A DNA stretch of 64,000 nucleotides from NCBI GenBank assembly GCA_963277665.1, contig OY728121.1:1654204062-1654268061 (forward strand), read 5' to 3'. Shown here piece by piece: positions 12,961 to 27,309 of this stretch. Under the pieces are notes generated by a model. That model was not told where the DNA came from, did no database searches, and saw nothing but the letters and a program-made list of their open reading frames with translations. Each line of letters starts with the position of its first letter. Within the stretch, counting starts at the first letter, position 1. Source of the DNA: Viscum album. Taxonomy: Eukaryota > Streptophyta > Magnoliopsida > Santalales > Viscaceae. The translations under genes and the position numbers were made by a program.

Positions 12961-15900
12961 TATCTATACTACTCTTTATTTTATTTTTTGCAGACAATAA
13001 TACCTATGCACTGGGTATTTTTTCGATCCTAAAATTATTGATTCTCACTTGCCTAGTGTAAAAAATATCAAAACCAAAAATAAGAAACAAAAATTAAAAG
13101 AAAAAATTAACCACATACAAAACATTTCATAACCACAAACCCCTCTAATTTATCACCAAAAATTTGTTTAAAATCAAATGACTCCAAAAAATAGCTTTTA
13201 CCACTCTAAATTATATTTTTTTATAGCACAAAATCATGAATTTAAACCCAATAATAAATAATAGAAACAACACTCCATTTAATAATATCATCTAATAAAA
13301 ATAAAATATAATAAAACCCATTAATTATCCCCATGCGAATGGTAGTTACCATCATGAGTCAATTAAAAAAGTAAGGGGAGAAAAATAAAAATTCTGGGGT
13401 GAAAGAATAATTGTGCAAGGTTTGACCCCAAAGGTTCGAAAACCATGTGAATACAATTATAAAGTTCACTATCAAGGTTTTATACCCATATTCATGGGAT
13501 CCACATAGTTTCCTAACCATGTGAGCTAACCATTATGCCCCTTCCTATTCCAATTTTCATTCCTAAAGCATAAAAAGACCCACAAAATCACCTTTACACT
13601 CAATCAGGATTAAAATAAAGAAATATGTTATCAAAAAACATTAAGAACAATACAAAAACTCAAATTCAAGATCAAAGCCCAAAATACCCTAAGTAACTCT
13701 GAACTCATTATGAGAAAGATCTCAGGACACTATCTCTTCACTAACCTCCAATGTTTTGATGATGATGCTAAACTACTATATTTCTTGACATACCCTAAAT
13801 AACAATAGGGATCCTATAGATCCTGGGACTTCATGAGACCAATTATATAATACTATTTTTTGATGAATCATCACATACTGACTGAGCACATCATTCCACT
13901 CAACTTGACAGATGGACCGATGGAAATTCTCAGTCCCCATAGATTTGAAAATAGTTCCTTGGTATCGAGAGCAGAACCTTTTTAATGATTTCAACCTCAA
14001 ATTCATTTTAACTACACAATATTCCACTTTAAAATAAATCATGTCCTATACGTAACTTAGTTATTTTCACCATTAAAATAAAAAAAATAAGTTATAAACG
14101 AAGAAATTGATCATATTACTCACAACAAAAGTAAATAACAATAATAACTCATACATTGTATCAAAACATAACTAAACAAAGATTAGATATCCATATATAA
14201 AAAATAGACAAAGAGAAATAAATTTTGGCTAGAAAGGCTAATATATATCCACAAACAAACAAAAAAAAAACCAACCCAAAAACCCAAGTCTCTTCGTGAC
14301 CCATGGTCCCTCACCATGAAACAATACTGACCATCAATAGTCTAACTCAATCATAACTCCTTTCATACTAGACCAATGCACCATAGAAAATACATAGGAG
14401 TATAATACACAAGATGGTGTATGTAGTTTATGATAAAAACAATCCTAATAGGATTTCATTAATGGTTTTGTGATATTTCCAATCAAAATACCATTGGATT
14501 AATGTTATTTTCAAATATAAATAGTAAATTATGTTTTCAAAATCATCTTATATAAAACCAAATATCATACCTCAATTCCATTTTATAAAGCAACCCCATT
14601 AATATAAAACACAGTATCATTCTTTCTTAAAATTTCAATCTCTAAATCATTTTACAATTCAATTTCAAAGAGAAAAAAAAACATAACCAAAATAGTAAAT
14701 AAACACACACAACATAAAAATATAAAATAAGTACATCAAAATAGAAAATTGAATCTATGGTTTCACACAACAATGAAGGTTAGGGGATACCAGGAATGCA
14801 TAAATATTTGGATACCCTAAAAACCATAAAATTATCTCTAATTGTCATGTGAAACTTCCTAGGATACAAGTATAATGATCCAAACTATAAGAAAGGATTA
14901 CATATCTACCTATAATAACCTTCCAATGTCTTATTTATCCTGTAGAACTAGTAAGGATATATAATCCTTCTTGATAGTGCTACCACAAGCAAGTAAAGAA
15001 TCTGATTAAAACAAATCCAATCAATTTGGAAAACATTCCCTAACCTATACAAAATTAACACAGGGGTGTAAATGTATCTAGACCTCTATATATCCACTTA
15101 GGACTCCCATTACATTAATAAAGGTGGAGATAAGAAAATGAACAATGAATAACATCTGATAATCAATATTAAACCCAATAAGTAAGACACACATCTCACC
15201 TCCAATACCCTCACATTAAACAACACCTTTCTATATACATAAGAATATCCAATATATAAAAATATCAATATCCTCACTTGGGGTTTTAACTCATCATATG
15301 AAAACAAAATGCAAGGGGATCATTTGAGGGTCTCACACATTTTGAGAAACTTCTTAAAAGTTCAGAAAAGTCTATAAAAATATACATTTAATGACAATAA
15401 ATTTGAAACCATTTATAAACAACTTTAAAAAACCTTTCGAATAACCCTTTTCAAATTAATGAAAACATAAAATAAAAAAATATATGAATTCGTGATCCAA
15501 ATAAGGTAAAAAACCCCTTAAAACATCATTTTACTCTTTTTAAAACATGCCACTTATGCATTTCAAGATACTTGAATTAAAAAAAATCCTCATAAAATAA
15601 AAAAAACCATTAAATACATTTACTCAAAGAAATAAAACTCTTAAAACATTTATGAAATTAATTCTGGATATCATATATATAATTAAAAAAATGTATTTGA
15701 TAAAAACACTCAATGATATGTTTTTTAAAGGAAACTCACAAAAACATGTACCTCAAATTGGGTGGAACCATTCAAAACCAATTAGGAAACATGTTTCCTA
15801 TTGTAGAAAATTACAAAACAAGAATGAAAACGTCCTCCAGAAGGATTCTCATACAAAACAAAAAATTTAAACCCTTCCTAAACCTTGGTTATGGTCGAGC

Positions 15901-18900
15901 AGCCTTATTAGGTTTCATGGGAGACAACTGAACAAAGAGAAAAGGGAAAATAGGGAAGAGGAAGGATGAACAGGAAATAATATAGTTTATTATGGATAAA
16001 ACATTAAACTGGGGGGATAGAGATATAAATTTTAAAAGTTAAGGGTGTGGAAACTCAATATCATGCACCATGGTTTGTCTGATCCCTGAGGGGAAGAGAG
16101 GGTGAATATGATAAACATAGGGGTGAAATGGTTCATTTCCCCTTTAAATAAAATGTAGGTAACTTGTATGGATTTATAAAATGTGAACTGACAATGCAGA
16201 GGGAAATACATAAGAATAATGGAACTACATAGTTTGGCTACATGATTTCTAAATCATGTGCCAAACATTAGAAAAAGATTTATTAAAATTGTAGATTCTC
16301 ATCTACATGTGTCACATGGTCTTCACTAACCAGTAATAAGATGTGTTCTAGTACACATTTGTAATAAATAACACTCATATTTTATACTTGTATTCAAATG
16401 GTTTATACCAAACTATGTTCTACCCATGTAGATGATTTTTTTACCAAACAAAAGCAACTGAAAATCCCCATGTGTATTTTTAACCATATTTTTTACCTTA
16501 AACCAAGTTTCAAAACATTACATAGTGGAATTTGTTTTCTAATTTTATATGTATCAAATGAAACAATCTAAAATTTTAAATTTCCCCAAAATGAAATAAA
16601 ATCATATAAAATAACAAATAATGGTGATGTGTAAGTGTTGTAGGTGCCCTAGTTATATAGGCATTAGGAACTCGAAATACTTTCACTAAGTAATGGTCAT
16701 GTAAACAAATGTCTATCTGAAAATTAATTAATTAATTCCCTATTCAAAATAAGAATTGAAATTTTTAGAGAGTAAAATCAAATAGAAGTAAAATTTAAAC
16801 AAATAGTTTAGGAAAATTACCAAAAAAAACAATAAAAGTAATTGTAAAAAGAAAATCATTCAATAAGTAATAGTACATACATGAATGTGGTGATAAATAA
16901 TGATGGTAGGAAATATTATTGATTTTTTTAATAAATATATATTTATTCATGCATAAAAATTTTCACTATAAATGGGATTTTTTGTTCTTAACTAGATTTC
17001 TCAACATGTTAACCAATGATAGATGTAACCCTCTATTTTATAAACTATATAAAAAATCATTCACATAAATGATAAATTTATATTTCCATAGAATCAATTA
17101 TTTTATTTAATATTATTATTATTCTCTCATAATAAATCACCTAAAAAATTATTTAATGTGTCAAAGATAATTTTTAATGAATTAAATCAAAAAAACATTT
17201 ATTTTCGAAGAAATAAAATATGTTAAATACATTAATCAATTACTAGAGAGAAAAAAATATTGGAAGAATTATTAAATCATGAAGAATTAAAAAATTTAAC
17301 CAATTGATACTTTCCTATAAAAAATTTTCAAAAAAATTTTAGGATTTTTAATTTCAATAGAATTCGTGATAAAAATAAAAAAAAAGATAAATGCGAATGG
17401 AAATATTCTCAATTGAGGATATTTTATTCTAGGAAAACTACCATTTTGGTTCCTAGTTTCACCTTGAATTCTTTGGTCCCATATCCAAATGTGTAAATCC
17501 TCAAAAATATAATGGATTCCTCTTTTTATAAAATTTTATCTAAAACCTTTCAATAAATGAAAATTCCACTAACTCAATATTACTCTGATCATATGCCTAC
17601 CAACACTAGCGATGTTATTTTCTTCATTTACATCTAGAAACATCATTGTCAATTAATTAATTCCCTCAAACAATTTCTAAGACCTACTATAGAATTTAAT
17701 GACTTCAACTAACATAGAGACTTTTACCATGACATCATCAAATTGAGACCTCAACCACAATCCAATTCCATTATTTGAGGAATTATGTCAAACAAGTAAA
17801 GTCCTCAATTCTTAGATGAAACACCTAAAACAATGGAATATATAAATGAACATCCATATTTAGTAAATCTCAATCAACTTCAACATTATCAATAAATCAT
17901 CAAATTGGAAACATTGTAGCACTCCTTCATAATCATTGAACACTTCGAGACAACTCTATGTAACCTTATCTATCTGGAATTCAAATATATTTTTCATTAC
18001 CTGGTACGAAATTAGGCTTACAACATTATTAAAATTCATGACTACCTATCGTAGAATCTTTAACATCAGCTAGACCTTTATTTAGAGACCCCAACTAATT
18101 TTATTCGCTTAGACTCGACCTCAATATAATTCAAGCAAAGAAAATTCTCTAAGAATATTTTCAAATTTATTTTTCCACTAATGAATTTGGTAATTAGATA
18201 ATGTATATGGAAAACTTAATTATTTACAAAACGCATATGTGTAGTCTAATTTCTTCACACGTGGTACATCAATGCCTAAATCTTCCCCCACATATATAAT
18301 TTTTATGATACATATTTATGTTCACCAACCTTGGAAAGATTAAATACTAGGGTCATCCTCATCCTATAGTTTTCCAACTACTAGGCTATAAAAAATCCTC
18401 AATTTCAACTTCTTCCAATTCATTTTTTGATTCTCTTTAACAATGGAGGCATCAAGACTTTATCCTCAACCTGGTTTGAAAATATCCCCACTGTAAAACT
18501 TGGTTCCATCTGAATTTGAACCCCATTTAGGTTTTGGATTATCAAAACAATATTGGGATTGGTCAACATCGACTAGACGTCAAATTTGATTCCCAGTCTT
18601 CCTTGTAAAGCCACAATGGATGTAATTTAAGATAGTTTATCCTATTTGAAATTATTTAACCTATGAGGCCCCTCAGAATATCTTATGATGATAATTTTAA
18701 TCATAGAGATACTACTTCTAATGATTTTATATGGAAGGCTGAAATTATATTACACAAAAAATTTATAGTGCAAGATGCTTTTAGAATATCTTACACTATC
18801 CACCATAGATTTCAAAAATAAAACATTTAACGAAATTAAAATAAATAAATAAATACGATATAATATTAAAACAAAAACAAAAAAAATTAACACTGCAAAT

Positions 18901-19680
18901 TAAAATTAAAATATACAAAATATATATATGAAAATTTAAAAAAACAAAAAAAATAATATTGTAATTATTAAAAAAAATAAGAAAAAACAAATATAATTAA
19001 TTAAAAAACATTAAAAAAATATTAAAATATAAGGATTAAAATTAATTTATTAAAACTAAAATTATTTTGACATTTATTTAGGGAATTCAAATAAAAAAAC
19101 AAATTAATTTAAAAATTAACAATAAGTAAACCATAAAACTATAATTAAACAATCAATGTACATTAAAAACACAAAAAATGGAAAATGCATCAAGAAAAAT
19201 CCACATCAAGTACCCAGTGGAATATCTAGGGTTTTAGGGTCATAGTGAGTACCATCGTGTGCCTAGTGTCTTAGTACTTGGTACCCAATGGTACTCCATA
19301 TGGTTTTCATAAAGTTGGATTTTCTTGGTCATTTTAACAAAAAATATAGCCCTTAAATCACATTTTAGCCTGGTTTACCTCCCATTTACCCTCACTGAAG
19401 TCTCCCACAAGCCACCACTACTCTACCTCACATCCCTTTTCGATCCTTTTAAAGGGATTGATTTTTAAGGGAAGAGATTGATAATGGAAGTTGTCCTTAA
19501 ACTAGGTAAGTCCCAGGATCACCTTGAATATCCTTTATTCATATTATTTCTTTATAGTAATGGATTTATCTATAACATTCTAAAATATAACACTATTACT
19601 TTATGATAGAATATTCCACCTGAAATGTAAAAATGAAAATGAACTGTATTATAATTAAAATATGGTCGTTAAAACATATG
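12961..19680. other. AT-rich gene-free DNA
   Basis: No gene, tandem array or retrotransposon boundary that I can support. The plus strand turns A- and C-rich from about 13.0 kb, after being T- and G-rich before, which often marks a change of element orientation in repeat DNA. Stretches near 18.8-19.2 kb are almost pure A/T. A short GGTTCGAA word at about 13,434 lacks any cloverleaf around it and is not a tRNA. Confidence 0.55.
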
Positions 19681-20025
19681 TGTAGATCTTAGATGGATAC
19701 TACAGGGACACTGAGAGGGGTGAATCAGTGTACCCAAATTTTTTTGAATTTATAATTTATTTACAATTATCCACTATTACTCATGAAAAACATTCCTAGT
19801 TAATAGGAATGGATCTGATATGTTCTCACAACAATCACATATGCATGTAATGTAGTTAATAAATGAGACAACATCACCCTGAGTTTATTACAAGGTTTGT
19901 CCACAATAAGAAATAAAACTAATTGTTGTGATCTACCTATGGTTATTCACAGGTTTTCATATCACAATAATTTGTAGTGATTACAGGTGGACTAAAATTT
20001 ACATTTGGGTTTGATAGGTAATATC
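19681..20025 (-). mobile_element. left LTR (outer half) of the level-1 minus-strand LTR element
   Basis: Starts TGTAGATCTTAGATGG and contains a GGGGTGAATCAGTGTACCC word. It aligns by eye with 26,264-26,640: shared landmarks include the block just named, a TTAATAGGAATGGATCTGATATG-like block and TAGGTAATAT. It is interrupted at 20,025 by the solo LTR and resumes at 21,956. GGGGTGAAT-type words are common near the ends of some plant LTRs, but I cannot assign a lineage securely. Confidence 0.65.
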
Positions 20026-21950
20026 TGTAATGGCTGAGTCTAGATGACAATCATGATATAGTCCACATTAAGCCTAGCCTATCTGCTGTTTCATTCCCTG
20101 GGCTCTAGCACTCAGTCATACCCTAGGAAAAGGAATCATGATGGGAGATGTATCCATGAAACTTTATAAAAGGGTGATTCATGCTCCTCCTCCATTGATG
20201 TGGGATTTCCATAAATCACTCCCCCTATAAAGGCCAAGAATATTAATTGGATCATTAAATGGATATTAGCTCAGATACCATTTATTACAACCCTTTACAG
20301 CCCATGATCATGAACTTTCAACTTTGGGCCTATCCCACAGGGTTTGTCATTCCCTGGGCTCTAGCCCTTAGGAATCCTCCATTAAAATTCCTCATGATGG
20401 GAGAGGTATCCCCACAACCTTATTAAGGGGTGCTTCGTGACCCTCCTAATTCGATGTGGGATTTACATATAATTAACTCTTGAATTAATTATGGGATACT
20501 AATATTTCCAATTGAATAATTAACTGTTGAATTAATTATGTAAGTTTGGGATTGTGAATTGGGAAAAATAAATCATTGAATTAATTTTGTGAAATTGATT
20601 GATTTCAAGCTTAGAAGTTAGAATTGGAATAATAATAATTGTTTCTAATTTATTTTAGTAGAATCACCTTGGATGAAGTCATTAATTAATATATAAATGA
20701 CCTTAGGGTCGAATGGTTAATTACACAGGTTTGATATCATTATGATGATAATTAAGAACCTGAATTAATGAAATGAATTGATTAGACGGATGGTAAATTT
20801 TATAAATTGATTTTTGTGTCTTATGATGATAAATCTAGTATGTTTCATACTATCCTTGTAAATTTTCTTACTTAGCTTATGAGATTATGTGTTATCAATG
20901 TGATTGATACCTGAGGGTTTGATACTATTTGGAATGTGGAGTTTTTATTGATATGACTCATGATTAGTGTTGATTCCTGACGGCTTGGTGCAAGTTTTCC
21001 GATAACCTGAGGGCTTGGCGCATTAGTACTGGATGCGTGGGGGCAGAGTATATGATTATGTTCAATGCTAGAGGTCCAGATGCACAATCACATGATTCTT
21101 GAGGGAGATATTCTAGTTATTCCTGAGTGTGAGATTTTGGTTAGCCTGAGATAAGAGAACATATGTTTATAGTATCTTTTGAGTGATTCATCCTCGAAAT
21201 GAGAATCCTCCACCATTTCAGGTGATCCATCCTAATGTAGTAGGATCTACCATTAGATAGTGATACCTAGCATGGTTCCAATGTAGGTTTGTACAACCTT
21301 GGGTGTTAACCCATAATCTGAGTGTCATCAAGTTTATATATTATAAATTATTAATTTATTAAATTAATACATTATTTATCTCTATATTTCATGCACTATA
21401 TCTTTCAGTTTGAATTTGTTTAAACATTTTGGTTTTAACCTATTAATTTTTACTCACACCTTATTTGGGCCACCGTTAGGCACCTGAGTATATTACATGG
21501 ATGTCAGTTTGGACAAGGGAAATGGACCTTGTAGTTGATTGATTTATTGTAGGATAGGTTGTATCTTGGATATGGGACTGACATTGTGTTTGTGACTAGG
21601 GTTTGGAGTATTTATTTGAGTCTTTTTATTCCATTATTTGTATGGATTTCAAAATTTCATTTAGATACCTTCATATTTTCATTATATTAATCATTTATTA
21701 TTTGGATTTATCTAGTTTGTACCATTCTTAGTTTTGGATTCCTAGTTATTTATTCATATTCTATTATTTCCACTACTATGTTATTATTTCTACTTTCTTT
21801 ACAACTCTTTCCAGAGGTTATAGTCTCCCCAATATATTCATTAGACCCTTGATGCTAGTTGGCAGCCACTGGCATATGGATAGGAATTCTTGAGGTCACA
21901 TAGCCAACCAACTCAGTCACTTGAGGGAGCACAAAGTTAGGGATGTTACA
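20026..21950. mobile_element. solo LTR, 1,925 bp, flanked by 5 bp target duplications
   Basis: Begins TGTAATGGCTGAGTC and ends GGATGTTACA, giving TGTAA/TTACA inverted ends. It is flanked by ATATC at 20,021-20,025 and 21,951-21,955. The sister LTR reads straight through the equivalent site near 26,600-26,615, which confirms the insertion. No primer site, polypurine tract or coding remnant lies inside, so it is best read as a solo LTR left by LTR-LTR recombination. A TATAAAAG box lies at 20,165-20,172. A promoter-proximal block is duplicated with a 256 bp period (see findings). TCTCACACC/CACCTGAG-type words near 21,450-21,490 resemble gypsy LTR 3' parts. Orientation was not proven. Confidence 0.8.
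20165..20172 (+). promoter_or_regulatory. TATA box of the solo LTR (plus-strand reading)
   Basis: TATAAAAG sits about 140 bp into the solo LTR. It falls in the first copy of a duplicated block; the second copy has a weakened CTTATTAAGGGG at the same place. Whether it still drives transcription is unknown. Confidence 0.4.
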
Positions 21951-21955
21951 ATATC

Positions 21956-22331
21956 AATGTCCTATATAGGATAGATGGAATTATTTATACTGTTACCATA
22001 ATCTCTTCAAAGGAATTATTTATATAGTCACCACATGTTCCTCAATGATTCCTTCCAACAACATTATAAATAAGATCTCTCTATCAACTCAATTATTAAA
22101 CTACATCAATTTGAATAATATATTCTTTTTCAAAAAAAGGATATTCGACAGCCAAGGTATTGTTAAGGGTATTTCCTTCTTATCAGTCTTGCTATATCAG
22201 CCGGCTATTAGAATGATCACTTCTTATTGAATGCAAAATAATTTTTGTTGTCTTATTTTTCAATTATCAAATGATATGGTAGATAATCATTACATTAATG
22301 AAGTTCCTAATATCCATTAGATGTGTGCGAG
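21956..22331 (-). mobile_element. left LTR (inner half) of the level-1 element
   Basis: This continues the LTR after the solo-LTR insertion. It aligns with 50,448-50,792: GATTCCTTCC is at 22,047 here and 50,509 there, GTTAAGGGTATTTC at 22,162 and 50,624 (115 bp later in both), and AAGTTCC at 22,301 and 50,762. Total LTR length excluding insertions is about 720 bp in both copies. The inner edge is approximate because similarity fades at about 22,320-22,331. Confidence 0.65.
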
Positions 22332-25300
22332 TGATTCACACAATTTTATCATTAATATTTTATTCAATAACAATCAAGTACTACTAAAATTATTCTCTTC
22401 TTGACTTATCAATTCAATTTGAATTGTACCTCATACAAGCATTTTAGGGGTTCTCAAATTCATAAACCCTCGAAAATAGTATTTTTCTCTATTATTTTAT
22501 GTATACCTTTGAATTATTTATTTTGTTTGATTTATTTACCCATTCACATACTTCATGCATGTGATTATACCATTTTCATTCACCCACATTTTATGTCATG
22601 CATCCACCATCACTATTCACTTTCTTCTTTAGGTAATTGAGTACTCATCCTTCTCAAACAACCCTTTAATTCAAATAGTGTAGGTATTCTATGTCTTCTT
22701 GTAACTAATTTTAAAAAATAGTATTCAAGGATACAAATGTTCCTTCATGAAAGTATATTTCACTAAATTCTATCATATTCCTATAAAGGATGAGCATCAT
22801 TTTTTTCTCATTTAAGTATTGAATACTTTATAAACAAAGGTATCTGGTATTTCTCCTTCCTATTCATGTAACAGAGTATGTGGTATCATAGTTACTTAAC
22901 CCAAACTTAGATTGATTTTCATATTAGTAATTTGTACAATTAGTGATCTTAAGTGTGTGGGTTCTTCTTTGTGAAAGTTGGTGTTCATTTTGGAAACTCA
23001 AATAAGCTTCACATACCATATTGTGTATATGGTATCTTATTCATTGAAAATGGAAGTGTGAGATATCATATTCTTCACAAAGATAAATATGGAATTTGGG
23101 GGGCAGATATTCTATTCCCCAGATCATAAATTCACGGAAATCCTCATTGAATAACAAAGGTTACATGGATACTATGTTTTACTCTAGTTATTTAGATATT
23201 TAATATGTCTCTCAGTATTAGATTACTCTCAACAAAACATTTTATTATTTATAGGTAGAGATCTCTATTTCATCTCTTATCAGATTCATTTCATGTAAAT
23301 ATTGATATAAATATCTTCCAAAAAATATGTCATATTACATTTTTCTTCAAACCCCGAAGTTCCTGGTATTTCCCAAATATTCCAATGCCAAATCATGTAG
23401 AACCTTCATGAAAAACACCTCATGTGAATGCAAAAATATCATTTTAATCCATCATATTTTGTAATCTCAGACTCATCCATTCATGCATACTTCTTTAAAT
23501 CTCAAAAAAAAATTATTAGCTCATACTGTAGCAAATTCTTGGGATTATTTCATGAATGAAAGCTATAGATTGTATGAATGATGTTGATCATGTATCATTT
23601 TTTATTTGGTATTGATCAAAAGATATTATTTATTGGTGTGGAATGATTACTAGACATGGAAAATCAAATAAATAATAACATCAATTATTTCAATATTTTA
23701 TCAAATTTGGAATAGTCATTCCCACATTTTTCCTTCCAATTTTTTCATTCAGTTATCCTCTTATGAAATAGATTCACCTTTAATTACCTGTAGTACCTGA
23801 AAAAAATACCTCACAGGTAGTAATGGAATAATGTGAAACACTTATGAGCTTATTAAAAAGTGAAACTAGTTAGACTATTTACTCAGGAAGTAGAGACTCA
23901 TTTCCTCGTAGCTCTGAAGTATATGGTAATATTTACTCCTATGTATACTTTAATATTACCAGAATCCTTATTCAGAATGGAATATTTACTTCCATTCAAC
24001 TTATTAATTTTGGATTATTTATCCTCAAGTATTCCAGTAGTGAACTAGATTACCCTGGTTCTTGTTTTTCAATCATCAATATCTCTTCTTGAGTAGGTAC
24101 AAGTGTCATGAAAATTATTCCATTATGCACAGTCTGCATGCACCTTCCACACAATTTTTTAAATAATTTCATTGTTATTTTTCTATATCCTTTCATGAAA
24201 TTTGAGTACTTATTCATGTGGAACAACCTATTTTCCTTTTTTACTTTTATTGAACTTTGGATTCATATTCTACTTTTTCATTTCTCTTGTCACTTTCACT
24301 TGATCAGAGAAAATAATTGGGCATTAATTCATAACATATTCTTCTTTAAGGGTTCCACAGATCTTTTTCAGTGTTATTGAGTTTCCTTTGTCGGGTAACA
24401 TATAAAAATTTCTTAAATATTGTATTAAATCAATCGTATCTTCTTGTTTCTCTCCTCGATTGAATAACTTCTTGATTTTAGCATGCTTCCATTCATTTTG
24501 TTTTACATGGCCTCTTTGAAGTTGTCCATGGCATGAACTTTCTTTCCATAGTAGAAGCATATTTTCTAGGTTAACCTAATATTTTTGGAATCCATCTTCT
24601 CAATCTTCCTAAGAGAGGTTTTTCAAGTTACATTCATCATTTGAACATCTTTTAACATTTTTTTATCTCCTTATTCAACTAGTTACCCTTTCTTTATAAC
24701 CCACTTCTATCTAGGATCTAGTTTTCTAATCACATTAGCATTGTTTTTGTATCTAGATAGTGCATACTAGAACACATCTTTTATGTTTCCACATATGTTT
24801 TAGTACTCACAAAAATATTTAAGACCTTTGAATATATTTCTAGTGTATATATTAATTCTGTTATATGGAATCTACTTCTGTTTAGAAGGTTTATTTATTT
24901 ATTCATGTCTACTCCCCCTAAATTTAGGCCTTCTATAGTCTTTATATATTGTCTTGTTGTGGCAAAAAAAACCAACCCGATGCCCAAACTTCTAGTTGTA
25001 CAAACAGTAGCAAAACAATATCATTCTTTTTCTTTTTGTACCAATCTGACTACTTTTAGTACCTTTTTATTTCTATATTTTACTTTCATTTTTTGAAAAA
25101 TAAATTGGCTAGTTATTTTTGATGATATTTCTAGTATCCAAATTTTGTGTTTTGGTCTATTTTTTAGAATTTTTATCTACTCACATCTTCCCAGATTGTG
25201 AAATCAAACCTACACTAGGATAGGATAAAACATTGGTAGAAATAGAATTAATTGGTTTTTGGGATACCTTATTCTATGAGTTTAAAAAAGTTTGATCAAG

Positions 25301-26250
25301 AGATGATTTTGAGATCATCCTTTGACAATTATTAATCTATTTAGGGACATAAGTCTCCTTGAATGTTTTGTAGAGAAAACCCCATTTATGGGGATTGACT
25401 ATCTTTATGTGTTTGAGTGGAATAATTATTCATAGATAATTTTTTATATTACTATATTTTTATCCTTCAAATTTCTCAACATAACCTATAGTTAAATAAA
25501 TTTCTTATTAATTGAAAACATCCATTTTTCAACTAATTTTATCATGCCTTCACATTGACTTTTCATTTTATTAATATTATCTACATGTTTTTTATTATCT
25601 TCATTCAAAGTGTTTTTAAGTTCTTTGATTCCACTGGCTTTCACATACAATTGGTTTTCTTTAACAAAAATAGTTGAATTATGTGTTTCTTCTACAACAT
25701 GAATCTTTTTAATTTATATCTCATTCAACTTAGTCTAATCTTCTACTAAAATGTCGAGATATTTGACCTTAAATGTTTTTTACTCAATATGAGAATATTT
25801 GATATTCAAGGAAAAAATAAATAATGCCTCAAATGCATGGATTAAATTACCAAAAACATGTTTACTTAATATGATATCCAAAATTTTCCTTCATTAACAA
25901 ATTGTATCTTTCAAATTGAGAGTAGAATACTTCAACTGTTCTGATAGACCCATATTCCTCATACTCCCCACATCTTGATATAGTTTCTTCATAATGATCA
26001 TTGTTAACTAATTTGATAATATTTAATCAATCATTGTCTTCTTTATTTGAGATTTTACCAAATATCATTGTTTCCATCCTCTTCTAGTTTTTTAGAGTCT
26101 TGTAAAAGACCTCTATGCCTTCTTTATCTCGAGTAGAGACTAATTCTTCCACCTAAGGTACTCTATATTCAAATTAAAATATGAACATCATATAAACCTT
26201 GTAAAAACCTAGGGATAGTGAAATTTTATCTAATTAGAGGAAAACCTATA
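22332..26250 (-). mobile_element. decayed interior of the level-1 element
   Basis: About 3.9 kb between the two LTRs and the reversed primer site. No open frame above about 90 codons remains. On the minus strand near 25,020-24,960 a C-x2-N-x-K-F-G-H pattern followed six residues later by C, with an in-frame stop, resembles an eroded gag zinc knuckle. It lies about 1.2 kb from the primer site, where gag is expected. That match is weak. I could not place protease, integrase or reverse transcriptase. A Copia-type element is possible but not shown. Confidence 0.4.
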
Positions 26251-26261
26251 CTCTGATACAA
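26251..26261 (-). other. primer-binding site of the level-1 element (minus strand)
   Basis: The plus strand reads CTCTGATACAA, the reverse complement of TTGTATCAGAG, one base from the tRNA-Met primer match TGGTATCAGAG. It lies two bases from the start of the right LTR, the normal position, which sets the element's orientation as minus. Confidence 0.6.
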
Positions 26262-26263
26262 CT

Positions 26264-26640
26264 TATAGAGCTCAGATAGATCATGTAGGGACACTAGGTG
26301 GGGGTGAGTTAGTGTACCCACCTTTTTACGTGTTTCTAATTTCTTTTCAATTAGCCCATATTACTCTCAAACCTCTTCCCCATTTAAGAGGAATGGATAT
26401 GATATGTTCTCTAAAAAATGACATACACTTGTATTGAAAAATAAAAATGATATTGTAGAACACATAGGTTTTTACATGGTTTGGACTCAATGAGAAAGCC
26501 CACTTCTTGATGTGATCAACCATTGGTTGTTTCATGGATTGCTTTATCACTATAATGTTTATTGATTTAAAGTGAAGTTAAATTATAATATATGTTTTAG
26601 AGGTAATATATTTATCCTATAAAAGATAGATTTCATTATA
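26264..26640 (-). mobile_element. right LTR (first half) of the level-1 element
   Basis: Begins TATAGAGCTCAGATAG and matches the left LTR as described there. It is split at 26,640 by the level-2 gypsy element and continues at 50,448. The terminal TG seen in the left copy is TA here. The last five bases, TTATA, are the duplicated target. Confidence 0.65.
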
Positions 26641-26859
26641 TGTAAGAACCCAGGTTTTGGGACTCTGAGACTTTGAAATATCATTTGATGTCATTCCAGA
26701 GCCGGGTGTTCAGAGGTCATGCAATTCCGAGGCCCGGTGTGCCCGGAATTAATTATATAATAATGTTAAGTGTTTTTATATTATGCACACGTGGTTAAAT
26801 AAAGAAAATGTTATATCTCTAAAGGGGTTGATTGGATCAGAAATATGAGACCACTGTTC

Positions 26860-27280
26860 GGTCTGGAACGCGGTGTTTACCCTAAGCGCGACATAAAATG
26901 AGTTGGCGCGGGACGTTCGGACCCCTCGCTCATTGGCGGTGTGTTAAATGGATAATTAAATAATAAAATTATTCATTTAATATATAAAACCTGAATAACT
27001 CATAAATGGTAGCTCGGATCGGATATCCAAGGGCACAGTTGCGTCTGGAGCATGTCGTTTACCCTAGCCGGGGTGTAAAAGTTGCGGGTGCGGGCCTGCT
27101 ATGAGAGATGTCACCTAGGGGCAGAATCATCATTTAAAATTAATGACATAGTTATTTTTATCACTAGAATTCTTTTCAAATAACCTTTGAACGAAGCATC
27201 ATAATGGAAATCTGAGACTTCCGTTGAGTTCAAAACGGGGCGTTTTGCCAAGGCGAGATATAAAGTGAGAGGGTGCGGTG
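26860..27280 (+). repeat. ~183 bp imperfect repeats in the level-2 LTR
   Basis: The words GGTGTTTACCCTAAG (near 26,872), GTCGTTTACCCTAGC (near 27,054) and GCGTTTTGCCAAGG (near 27,240) start similar GC-rich blocks, each followed by a GTGCGGG or GGCGCGGG word, at 182 and 185 bp spacing. The same arrangement occurs in the 3' LTR from about 46,110. Confidence 0.55.
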
Positions 27281-27309
27281 AATTCAGATCTTGCGCTAAG
27301 TGGAATCTT

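Noticed and set aside
13430..13445. GGTTCGAA word suggesting a tRNA T-arm
   Set aside because: No matching A box, anticodon arm or acceptor stem nearby.
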